Shown one piece after another: positions 7,903 to 13,587 of a stretch of DNA of 13,587 nt. Source of the stretch: Thiomicrorhabdus sp. (GTDB taxonomy: Bacteria; Pseudomonadota; Gammaproteobacteria; Thiomicrospirales; Thiomicrospiraceae); NCBI GenBank assembly GCA_015488565.1, contig WFNQ01000047.1, positions 1 to 13,587 on the forward strand. The letters run 5' to 3'. Position numbers and translations under genes: made by a program. Every line of letters starts with the position of its first letter. The stretch's first letter is position 1. The notes under the pieces were generated by a model. It was not told the DNA's origin and did not search any database. It worked only from the letters and a program-made list of their open reading frames with translations.

Positions 7903-7937
7903 GGGGGGGGAGAAAAAAATTCTTCCCCCCTTTTTTT
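7903..7937 (+). terminator. Rho-independent terminator of the rnr-rlmB operon
   Basis: A run of 8 G (7903-7910), AGAA, a 5-nt A loop, then TTCTTCCCCCC (7920-7930) gives a roughly 10-bp stem with one bulged T. Seven T follow at 7931-7937. It works in the plus direction only: the other strand has no T tract after the stem. The T run overlaps the stop codon of the convergent kinase gene. Confidence 0.85.
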
Positions 7938-9138
7938 ATTTTAAATAAATATCTCCTATGTCATCAATGGTAATATCCACCGTGGTAAGAGATTCATTCC
8001 AGCAGGGGCCTTCAATACAGGTTCCGTCTTCTATTTGAAAATAAGCATCGTGTACCGAGCATTTCATGGTCTTTTCAAAAGGATTGATATCAATTTTATA
8101 AGCTTCATCTAGTGGAACGTTTTGATGGGGGCAGTTGTTCTCATACGCTTTGACGCCATCTTGGTGTTTGATAAGTACAATGGATTGATTGTGGTTTTTA
8201 CTGTTTACGACCAATGTTTTAGCGGTGCTAAGTTGTTTGATGTTCGCAATGGCTTTGTTCGTTATGGATTTTTGTAATAGATTATCTAGTCCAAATTGTT
8301 TGCACTTTTGAGCGGCAAAATAGTTGGCATTTTTTACAGATTCTTTAAGAGAGTCACCTTGAATCAAATGGTGTATGAGAGCAGCATTAAACGTGTCTCC
8401 TGCACCTAAGGTATCAATAACAGGGTGAATGACTTCTGCTTTGATGTACTGAATGGGTTGATTTATATCTGCAAACCATGCACCTTGTTCTCCCCAAGTG
8501 CAAACCAGTTTAGCGTTTGGTACGCTTGCTTGAATGTGTTTTAGCAACATTTCGCCATCAGAAAAGCCTTGTTCAGTGGCGTAATGGTGAGAGAAAATCA
8601 ATAAATTAGCTTGATTAAAGAGTGCTTCAATACCCTCTCTTGATTTCTCAATCTCAAGGGAGATGGGTTGTTTTGTTAGGAATGTTTTAGCGATATTCAG
8701 CATGCCAGCTAAGTTTTCAATATTTCGTCCTTCAAAGTGCAACCAATCAAATGCTTCAACGGTAATTTTTGCAAAATGTTCAAAGCTTACTTCGGGTAGG
8801 TCACGGTAGTGAATAATCGTTCTATGGCCATTCTCTTGGTTAAGGGTAATAAATGAACTAGGGGTTTGACCCTGAATGATTTTTTGAACATGCGTGGTGG
8901 ATATTTGACGTTTTTTTAGATCCATAATAAGTAGCTTGGCTTCATTATCTGTTGCTAAGGTTGTGCAGATGCTGGTTTCATGGCCAAGTTGGCTTAAAAC
9001 ATACAGTGTATTGTTAGTATTGCCACCAGTTGATATTTTTTTATTGATTGCTCTGAGTTCTTGATTTTCTTTTGTGTGGTGAGGGACGGTTAATATTGTG
9101 TCTAATACGGTGTTTCCTGTGCCGAGTATTTTTGCCAT
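7936..9138 (-). CDS. Ketohexokinase-like PfkB-family kinase fused to a Rieske [2Fe-2S] domain
   Basis: 400-aa two-domain protein. Residues 1 to about 290 are a ribokinase/PfkB sugar kinase most like animal ketohexokinase: compare HFEGRN at 134-139, LEIEKSRE at 161-168 and STGGNTNN at 36-43. The catalytic motif DTLGAGDTFNAA is at 242-253, with base D248. Residues about 305-400 form a Rieske domain: C336-P-H338, 21 residues, then C360-S-V-H363, so all four [2Fe-2S] ligands are present. The extra disulfide cysteines of bc1-type Rieske proteins are absent, suggesting a low-potential, ferredoxin-like cluster. I chose the ATG at 9138 because MAKILGTGNTVLDTILTVP starts where PfkB proteins start and AGGA lies 11 nt upstream. 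The open frame continues 21 codons back to 9201 without homology. There is no signal peptide or membrane segment. The sugar substrate and redox partner are unknown. It is divergent from the FNR gene. Confidence 0.9.
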   Translation of the reverse strand: MAKILGTGNTVLDTILTVPHHTKENQELRAINKKISTGGNTNNTLYVLSQLGHETSICTTLATDNEAKLLIMDLKKRQISTTHVQKIIQGQTPSSFITLNQENGHRTIIHYRDLPEVSFEHFAKITVEAFDWLHFEGRNIENLAGMLNIAKTFLTKQPISLEIEKSREGIEALFNQANLLIFSHHYATEQGFSDGEMLLKHIQASVPNAKLVCTWGEQGAWFADINQPIQYIKAEVIHPVIDTLGAGDTFNAALIHHLIQGDSLKESVKNANYFAAQKCKQFGLDNLLQKSITNKAIANIKQLSTAKTLVVNSKNHNQSIVLIKHQDGVKAYENNCPHQNVPLDEAYKIDINPFEKTMKCSVHDAYFQIEDGTCIEGPCWNESLTTVDITIDDIGDIYLK

Positions 9139-9173
9139 TTTAAAAAAATTCCTAATTGAGTAAATTGGTTTTG

Positions 9174-9189
9174 AGGTTAGTCTTAACCT
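9174..9189. repeat. Operator-like palindrome upstream of the kinase-Rieske gene
   Basis: AGGTTA-GTCT-TAACCT is a perfect 6+4+6 inverted repeat, 36 bp upstream of the kinase ATG, at the position of a promoter or operator for the minus-strand gene. The core GTCTTAAC recurs in direct orientation at 9303-9310. A binding site for a dimeric regulator is plausible; the factor is unknown. Confidence 0.45.
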
Positions 9190-9196
9190 TTTAAAA

Positions 9197-9250
9197 GTCA
9201 AGTTTTTTGTTTTTTTATAAAAACGTGAATAAATCTAAAAAAAACTTGAC
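9197..9250. repeat. 12-bp inverted repeat with outward-facing TTGAC elements
   Basis: GTCAAGTTTTTT (9197-9208) and AAAAAACTTGAC (9239-9250) are perfect inverted copies separated by 30 bp. Each arm ends in TTGAC pointing outward: TTGACA on the plus strand (9246-9251) towards fnr and TTGACT on the minus strand (9201-9196) towards the kinase. They resemble back-to-back -35 boxes, but neither has a good -10 at 16-18 bp (the plus arm has TATTAT at 20 bp). There is no T tract beyond the stem, so it is not a terminator. Confidence 0.5.
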
Positions 9251-9365
9251 AAAACTTTATTGAGTGTTAGGTATTATTGGTTTTATTTTACTTTCAGTGT
9301 TTGTCTTAACTCATTGAAATATTGCTTTTTTTTATGTTTTTATAATATCGAGTTAATGCGTGTTG

Positions 9366-9402
9366 TTTTGTGCACAAAATCTGTGGATAACTTTGTGGGT
9401 AA
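9366..9402. promoter_or_regulatory. Cluster of DnaA-box-like sequences
   Basis: A perfect DnaA box lies at 9382-9390 (TGTGGATAA, the reverse complement of TTATCCACA). A one-mismatch copy follows 12 bp on at 9394-9402 (TGTGGGTAA). Just before them is a perfect 14-bp palindrome, TTTTGTGCACAAAA (9366-9379), that contains two overlapping one-mismatch boxes in opposite orientation. A further one-mismatch box is at 9491-9499. The match to the consensus is seen directly; binding and role are not known. Confidence 0.5.
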
Positions 9403-9576
9403 TTTAATGAAATTGTATCTAAGTCCCTTATTTTAGCTGTTATTTATTAAGTTGATTAAAAATTGACCAGTTTATTTTTATTTGAATAAGTGTGTAATAA
9501 ACCTTACTCTGTAAACGTTTTATCTCATGTTGTGGTAGGAGTTTTGCTTTGATTGCATTAATCGTAGTAATTAGGC

Positions 9577-9604
9577 GTGACAAATGGCATAAAATGACTA
9601 CAAT
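9577..9604 (+). promoter_or_regulatory. Sigma-70 promoter of fnr
   Basis: GTGACA (9577-9582, 5 of 6 to the -35 consensus) and TACAAT (9599-9604, 5 of 6 to the -10) are separated by 16 bp. Transcription would begin near 9611, giving a leader of about 38 nt before the fnr ATG at 9649. No FNR-type TTGAT-N4-ATCAA site overlaps it. Confidence 0.6.
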
Positions 9605-9648
9605 CCCTTGTTGAATTTTAAAGAATATTAAATTGGGTTTGAAATGAT

Positions 9649-10374
9649 ATGACTGAAACTAAGTCCGCGTTTAATGCAAGTTGTCGTAATTGTGGCTTAC
9701 AGAAAGTCTGTTTTCCGACAGGGTTAGTGAAATCAGATATTGATCGTCTGGATCAGGTTGTTGATCGAAAAGCGCCACTTAAAAAAGGTCAATTTTTATT
9801 TCAAGCAGGGGATGATTTTACCTCATTATTTGCCATTAGGGCGGGTGTGATAAAACTGTACTCTTTTTCTGATTCAGGGGATGAGGTAATACATGGTTTT
9901 TACTTACCTGGTGATGTATTAGGTGTCGATGCTTTAGCGAGTAAACAACATAAAATGAGTGCCATTGCAATTGATTCGGTCAGTGTTTGTGCACTGCCTT
10001 TTGACGAGTTGACGGACTTATCTTTACAGATTCCGAGCTTAAATCAGCAAATTATGATGGTCATGAGTAAAGAGGTGAATGAAGGACGTTCTCATTCAGA
10101 AATGCTTATTAAGCGTAATGCAGATCAACGTGTTGCACAATTTATTTGGAGCATGGTTGAGCGGTATCGAATGCGTGGTTATGTCTATGATGAATTTCGG
10201 TTAAGTATTTTGCATCGAGATGTTGCCGTGCATTTAGGATTGACACCTGAAACGGTTTCACGAATTTTGGCAAAGCTTCATGCTAAAGCGATCGTGACGT
10301 GGAAAAAGAAAGCGGTAAAGGTTCATAATGAAGATGCGTTAAAAGTAGCCGCTGGCGGAAAGGAAGAGTCGTAA
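9649..10374 (+). CDS. fnr: FNR-type [4Fe-4S] oxygen-sensing transcription regulator
   Basis: Crp/Fnr-family DNA-binding regulator of 241 aa (E. coli FNR, 250). In the family the [4Fe-4S] cluster is stable without oxygen and allows dimerisation and binding to TTGAT-N4-ATCAA. The four cluster ligands are present: C12, C15 and C21 in CRNCGLQKVC, and C114 in VCALPFDEL, equivalent to C20/C23/C29/C122 in E. coli. A cyclic-nucleotide-type beta-barrel (about 40-125) and dimer helix (about 127-160) are followed by a winged helix. The recognition helix ETVSR (201-205) keeps the E-xx-SR residues that read the FNR half-site. The ATG at 9649 has a poor ribosome-binding site. It is divergent from the kinase-Rieske gene. 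The genes it controls cannot be told from this window, and I found no FNR box in its own promoter. Confidence 0.94.
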   Translation: MTETKSAFNASCRNCGLQKVCFPTGLVKSDIDRLDQVVDRKAPLKKGQFLFQAGDDFTSLFAIRAGVIKLYSFSDSGDEVIHGFYLPGDVLGVDALASKQHKMSAIAIDSVSVCALPFDELTDLSLQIPSLNQQIMMVMSKEVNEGRSHSEMLIKRNADQRVAQFIWSMVERYRMRGYVYDEFRLSILHRDVAVHLGLTPETVSRILAKLHAKAIVTWKKKAVKVHNEDALKVAAGGKEES

Positions 10375-10484
10375 CACGTTCTTTAGTGGGTTGTTTTTTA
10401 TCACAAAGGTAAAAAAATAAGATATCTAAGATTGTTTTACGGTATATTATCGTTATCAATTTTTGGAACTTAGGAAGTAGAGCT

Positions 10485-11027
10485 ATGTTAGTAAAGAATA
10501 TTAAGCAATTATTTGTTGTTGGTTTTGTGGGGTTTACGCTGGTAGGTTGTAGTTCTGCGCCTAAACCAACGGAAGAAGCACCTGAGAGTGTTCAAGTGGT
10601 TGAAAATGAGATTGTTGTTCAAGTCGATGAGGATATTGATGCCTCAAGGCAGGCAAAAGCAAATGCATTAGCCGCACAAAAAGCGGAGCTACTGGCGGCT
10701 ATTCAGCGTGAAGTGGTTTATTTTGATTTTGATCAATCCGATGTGAAATCGCAATTTTATAGCACCATTAAAGCCAATGCAGACTATATGGCGTTAGAGC
10801 CAACGGCAAAAGTTACGGTAAAAGGGTATTGTGACGAGCGTGGCACTCGTGAGTATAATATTGCGTTAGGAGAGCGTCGAGCCAATGCGGTTAAACGAGC
10901 TTTGATTGCAGAAGGCGTGAGTCCAAGTCGAATTCAAGTGATTAGTTATGGAGAAGAAAATCCAGCAGTAGAAGGACATACGGAAGCGGCATGGGCTAAA
11001 AACCGTCGCGCAGAGTTTTCATACTAA
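10485..11027 (+). CDS. pal: Peptidoglycan-associated outer-membrane lipoprotein Pal
   Basis: 180-aa OmpA-like lipoprotein that anchors the outer membrane to peptidoglycan and works with Tol during cell constriction. The signal peptide (residues 1-21) ends in the lipobox LVGC with lipidated Cys22. Ser at +2 (no Asp) favours outer-membrane sorting. An acidic, Ala-rich linker (about 28-75) leads to the OmpA_C domain (about 76-180) with VVYFDFDQSDV, the peptidoglycan-binding DERGT (117-121), and NIALGERRANAVKR (125-138). The final GHTEAAWAKNRRAEFSY resembles E. coli Pal closely. The ATG has AGGA 9 nt upstream. Unlike the usual tolQRA-tolB-pal-cpoB cluster, no tol gene adjoins it: fnr lies 110 bp upstream and pepN 150 bp downstream. 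It has its own terminator, so it is probably a single-gene unit. A paralogous Pal-like protein is possible. Confidence 0.93.
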   Translation: MLVKNIKQLFVVGFVGFTLVGCSSAPKPTEEAPESVQVVENEIVVQVDEDIDASRQAKANALAAQKAELLAAIQREVVYFDFDQSDVKSQFYSTIKANADYMALEPTAKVTVKGYCDERGTREYNIALGERRANAVKRALIAEGVSPSRIQVISYGEENPAVEGHTEAAWAKNRRAEFSY

Positions 11028-11048
11028 ATTACATTTAAATCATTTTTT

Positions 11049-11086
11049 AAAAAGCCTTTCTATCCTTTGGGTAGAAAGGCTTTTTT
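11049..11086 (+). terminator. Rho-independent terminator of pal
   Basis: AAAAAGCCTTTCTATCC (11049-11065) pairs with GGGTAGAAAGGCTTTTT (11069-11085) around a TTT loop. The 17-bp stem contains one G-T wobble. T6 (11081-11086) closes it and TTT follows shortly after. It starts about 20 bp after the pal stop codon. The A tract makes it potentially bidirectional. Confidence 0.93.
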
Positions 11087-11113
11087 GTTTATAACCATTT
11101 AGAAGCCTATATT
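11085..11113 (+). promoter_or_regulatory. Candidate sigma-70 promoter of pepN
   Basis: TTGTTT (11085-11090) and TATATT (11108-11113, 5 of 6 to the -10 consensus) are separated by exactly 17 bp. The -35 overlaps the T tract of the pal terminator. The predicted leader is about 57 nt. The -35 matches only 3 of 6 positions, so this is tentative. Confidence 0.4.
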
Positions 11114-11177
11114 TCTATATTATTAATTGCTCGCTTATTCACGGAGCTGCTGTTTTTATCCATTGTGAGATTCTTAT

Positions 11178-13587
11178 ATGATAGCAAGTACACCTGATGT
11201 TCATTATTTAAAAGATTATCAACCACCTGAGTTTGCCATTAAACATGTTTTTTTAGAATTTGATCTGCATCCAACAGAGACCATTGTTAAAAATAGAATG
11301 CAGTTTCATCGGCTTTCGGAGCAGCAGACGATAACATTATTAGGTGAGGGTGTAGAGCTTATCTCTGTTTTGTTAAATGGTAAAGAGGTGATTAATCGTT
11401 GTTGTGTTGATGATGCTTCTTTGTCGTTAAAGATTGAGGACGTTGAGTTTGAGTTGATCGTGGTGACAAAAATTTCTCCTGAGAGTAATACGGCGCTAGA
11501 GGGATTGTATCGAACCAGTGGCAATTATTGCACACAGTGTGAAGCAGAGGGATTTCGAAAGATAACCTATTTTTTAGATCGCCCAGATATTTTGACGCGT
11601 TTTACCACTAAAATTGTGGCCGATAAAGAGCATAATGCGGTACTTTTATCCAATGGTAATTTAATTGAATCAGGTGACTTGGAGTCTAATCGCCATTATG
11701 CCGTTTGGGAGGATCCTTTTAAAAAGCCCTGTTATTTATTTGCATTGGTGGCTGGAAATTTAAAGTGCATTGAAGATGTTTTCATCACGGCTGATAACCG
11801 AACGGTTGCCTTAAAAATCTATGTTGAGTCGCGTAATTTAGATAAGTGCCAACATGCGATGGATTCGCTTAAAAAATCGATGGCATGGGATGAGGAGCAG
11901 TTTGGTCTTATTTATGATTTAGATATTTATATGATCGTCGCTGTTGATGACTTTAATATGGGCGCAATGGAAAATAAAGGCTTAAACGTTTTTAATTCTA
12001 AGTTTGTCTTGGCCAAGCCTGAAACGGCCACGGATGTGGATTATGAAGGCATTGAAGCGGTTATTGCACATGAATACTTTCATAACTGGACCGGAAACCG
12101 AGTTACCTGTCGAGACTGGTTTCAATTAACCCTCAAAGAGGGCTTAACCGTTTTTAGAGATCAAGAATTTACGGCCGATATGTTATCGCCTGCCGTGAAA
12201 AGAATTGAGGATGTTAAGCGGTTACGGAGTAATCAATTTCCAGAAGATGCTGGGCCCATGTCGCATCCCATTCAGCCTCAATCTTATATTGAAATGAATA
12301 ATTTTTATACCATGACGGTTTATGAAAAAGGGGCAGAAGTGGTTCGCCTTTATCATACGTTATTGGGGAAATCGGGCTTTCGAAAGGGAATGGATCTTTA
12401 TTTTAAACGGCATGATGGCCAGGCCGTTACGATCGTTGATTTTAGAAAATCAATGGAGGATGCCAATCAGGTCGATCTTGCTCAGTTACATCAATGGTAT
12501 ATTCAATCGGGCACACCGACGGTTGAAATAACAACGGAATATGATGCTGAATCACAAACCTATCAAATTACTTGTAATCAACAGATGGGTTGTTCAACAC
12601 AGGATTTTCAACCTTTTCTTATTCCTATTCGCTTTGGATTACTCTCTAAAGATGGCGAGGCGATGGCGCTGGTTCCTGATGTACTTACTCAAAAAAAGGT
12701 GGTTGGTTCACAAGTCGAACTGTTATTGCAGTGTACGGCACAAACGGATATTTTTACTTTTACCAAGGTCGCAACGCAACCCATTCCCGCGTTTTTAAGA
12801 AGTTTTTCTGCACCGATTCATTTGAAATACAGCTATACCGATTGGGAGCTTAGCTTGTTATCGAGGTTTGATTTGGATAGCTTTATTCGCTGGGAATCTT
12901 TTCAAACATTGGTATTAAATGAAATTAAAGCCAATATTAAACGTTATGAAGAGAATCAAGCTTTAATACTATCTGATGCGGTTAGAATGGCCTTTTTAGG
13001 TATATTGCAAAATACAACGGAAGATAAGGCTTTAATCGCTTTAACCATCACATTGCCTGATTTAACCTATATTGGAGAGCAGTTTGCAGTGGTGAATCCA
13101 GATGCGGTTTATCATGTTCATCAATGGTTAAGGAACGTTTTAGCACAGCAAAATCAAGTAGAGCTCTCTCTGATTTACCAGCAATTGAGTGATGCTGAAA
13201 GTCGGGAGTATCAATACCATAAAGAGGATATTGCCTGTCGTAAGTTAAAAAATGTTTGTTTGCATTATTTGACTCTGTTACCGAATGGGTTTGAGTTGGC
13301 AAAAGCACAATATGAACGCCAACATAATATGACAGACGTATTAGCGGCATTAGAAGCAATTTCACATACCGACCATGCTGAGCGAAAGGTTTGTTTACAA
13401 CGCTTTTATGAACGCTGGTGCGACGATACATTGGTATTGGATAAGTGGTTTAGCTTGCAAGCCGCCTCACATCATCGTCATGCCTTGGAGCATGTTAAGG
13501 CATTGGTAACGCATAAGGATTTTGTTTACACCAATCCAAACCGAGTGAGAAGCGTGTTAGGCGTATTTGGACGATTAAATTTATTAG
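11178..13587 (+). CDS. pepN: Aminopeptidase N, M1 family (3' end beyond right edge)
   Basis: Zinc metallo-aminopeptidase of the PepN/M1 type, a cytoplasmic enzyme that removes N-terminal residues from peptides late in protein breakdown. The window holds 803 codons in one unbroken frame; E. coli PepN has 870, so about 65-70 residues are missing at the edge. The N-terminal beta domain starts like E. coli (VHYLKDYQPPEFAI against KYRHDYRAPDYQI), supporting the ATG at 11178. The exopeptidase motif GAMEN is at 262-266. The zinc site HEYFH (298-302) with E321 eighteen residues on is complete, and the catalytic Tyr382 lies in TVYEKGAEV. The C-terminal alpha-helical domain is present to SNPNR-like TNPNRVRSVLGVFGRL. 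The ribosome-binding site is weak (GTGAG). Several ORFs in other frames here are shadows. Confidence 0.96.
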   Translation, partial: MIASTPDVHYLKDYQPPEFAIKHVFLEFDLHPTETIVKNRMQFHRLSEQQTITLLGEGVELISVLLNGKEVINRCCVDDASLSLKIEDVEFELIVVTKISPESNTALEGLYRTSGNYCTQCEAEGFRKITYFLDRPDILTRFTTKIVADKEHNAVLLSNGNLIESGDLESNRHYAVWEDPFKKPCYLFALVAGNLKCIEDVFITADNRTVALKIYVESRNLDKCQHAMDSLKKSMAWDEEQFGLIYDLDIYMIVAVDDFNMGAMENKGLNVFNSKFVLAKPETATDVDYEGIEAVIAHEYFHNWTGNRVTCRDWFQLTLKEGLTVFRDQEFTADMLSPAVKRIEDVKRLRSNQFPEDAGPMSHPIQPQSYIEMNNFYTMTVYEKGAEVVRLYHTLLGKSGFRKGMDLYFKRHDGQAVTIVDFRKSMEDANQVDLAQLHQWYIQSGTPTVEITTEYDAESQTYQITCNQQMGCSTQDFQPFLIPIRFGLLSKDGEAMALVPDVLTQKKVVGSQVELLLQCTAQTDIFTFTKVATQPIPAFLRSFSAPIHLKYSYTDWELSLLSRFDLDSFIRWESFQTLVLNEIKANIKRYEENQALILSDAVRMAFLGILQNTTEDKALIALTITLPDLTYIGEQFAVVNPDAVYHVHQWLRNVLAQQNQVELSLIYQQLSDAESREYQYHKEDIACRKLKNVCLHYLTLLPNGFELAKAQYERQHNMTDVLAALEAISHTDHAERKVCLQRFYERWCDDTLVLDKWFSLQAASHHRHALEHVKALVTHKDFVYTNPNRVRSVLGVFGRLNLL

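Larger units (their letters stand above)
9139..9648. other. 510-bp AT-rich non-coding region between the kinase-Rieske gene and fnr
   Basis: The longest gene-free stretch in the window; no plausible small ORF or RNA gene was seen. It contains, from left to right: a short palindrome (9174-9189), CTTTTAAAAG (9188-9197), a 12-bp inverted repeat (9197-9208/9239-9250), an isolated TATAAT (9341-9346) without a usable -35, a perfect palindrome and DnaA-like boxes (9366-9402), and a good promoter for fnr (9577-9604). Long A and T runs occur throughout. I saw no GATC site. The size and density of symmetric elements suggest regulation of both flanking genes. Confidence 0.75.

Noticed and set aside
7903..7910. 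G8 run as a sequencing artefact
   Set aside because: It pairs with the C6 run in a convincing terminator and is non-coding, so an error of one or two G would change no annotation.
9139..9201. 21-codon N-terminal extension of the kinase-Rieske gene
   Set aside because: PfkB proteins begin at the MAKILGTGN position; AGGA precedes the ATG at 9138, and the extension lies over the promoter-proximal palindrome.
9341..9346. TATAAT as a second fnr promoter
   Set aside because: No -35 at 16-18 bp and no extended TG; T-rich surroundings make a chance match likely.
9366..9499. Chromosomal origin of replication
   Set aside because: DnaA-like boxes are present, but there is no dnaA/dnaN/gidA context, no GATC sites and no recognisable unwinding-element repeats. 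Kept as a regulatory or titration-site hypothesis.
9451..9561. Possible FNR autoregulatory sites (TTGATTAAAAATTGA near 9452 and TTGATTGCATTAATC near 9549)
   Set aside because: Only one half of each matches TTGAT-N4-ATCAA; the second half-sites are wrong.
10373..10399. Terminator after fnr (AACAC/GTGGGTT followed by T6)
   Set aside because: Only about 5 bp of stem with a 2-nt bulge; too weak to call.
12322..12798. Two plus-strand ORFs of 69 and 85 codons inside pepN
   Set aside because: Out-of-frame shadows; the pepN frame is unbroken through this stretch, so they do not indicate a frameshift.
13048..13431. 127-codon minus-strand ORF inside pepN
   Set aside because: The plus-strand PepN frame aligns continuously here; the antisense ORF has no recognisable domain.

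Overview
The window is 13.6 kb of moderately AT-rich, densely coded chromosomal DNA with ordinary bacterial gene structure. The nearest relatives I recognise by eye are gammaproteobacterial: ThiI with a C-terminal rhodanese domain, an RNase R-RlmB pair, FNR with four cluster cysteines, Pal, and a PepN-type M1 aminopeptidase. Class I fructose-bisphosphatase next to inorganic pyrophosphatase would suit an autotroph, and the overall style reminds me of the sulfur-oxidising Thiomicrospira/Thiomicrorhabdus group. That placement is an impression from memory and was not tested.

Layout. Positions 1-1382 (minus strand) hold fbp followed by the 5' part of ppa, separated by a perfect hairpin terminator. 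thiI (1555-3000, plus) converges with a MltF-like lytic transglycosylase gene (3004-4545, minus), leaving only 3 bp between the two stop codons. A divergent promoter region leads into rnr (4778-7105) and rlmB (7142-7885), which look like one operon ending in a strong terminator. A PfkB-family kinase gene on the minus strand (7936-9138) follows. A 510-bp gene-free AT-rich region (9139-9648) separates it from an fnr-type regulator (9649-10374). Then come pal (10485-11027, with its own terminator) and pepN (11178 to beyond the right edge).

Most genes are housekeeping: sugar-phosphate metabolism and pyrophosphate removal, tRNA thiolation/thiamine sulfur transfer, peptidoglycan turnover, RNA decay, 23S rRNA methylation, outer-membrane anchoring and peptide degradation. 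The clear exception is the kinase at 7936-9138. Its N-terminal ~290 residues look like ketohexokinase, and they are fused to a C-terminal Rieske-type [2Fe-2S] domain that retains both Cys-His ligand pairs. It is transcribed divergently from the Fe-S regulator FNR. The shared intergenic region carries several inverted repeats and a cluster of DnaA-box-like sequences. This fusion and its control region are the best candidates for something undescribed. No tRNA, rRNA, CRISPR array, insertion sequence or phage gene was seen.
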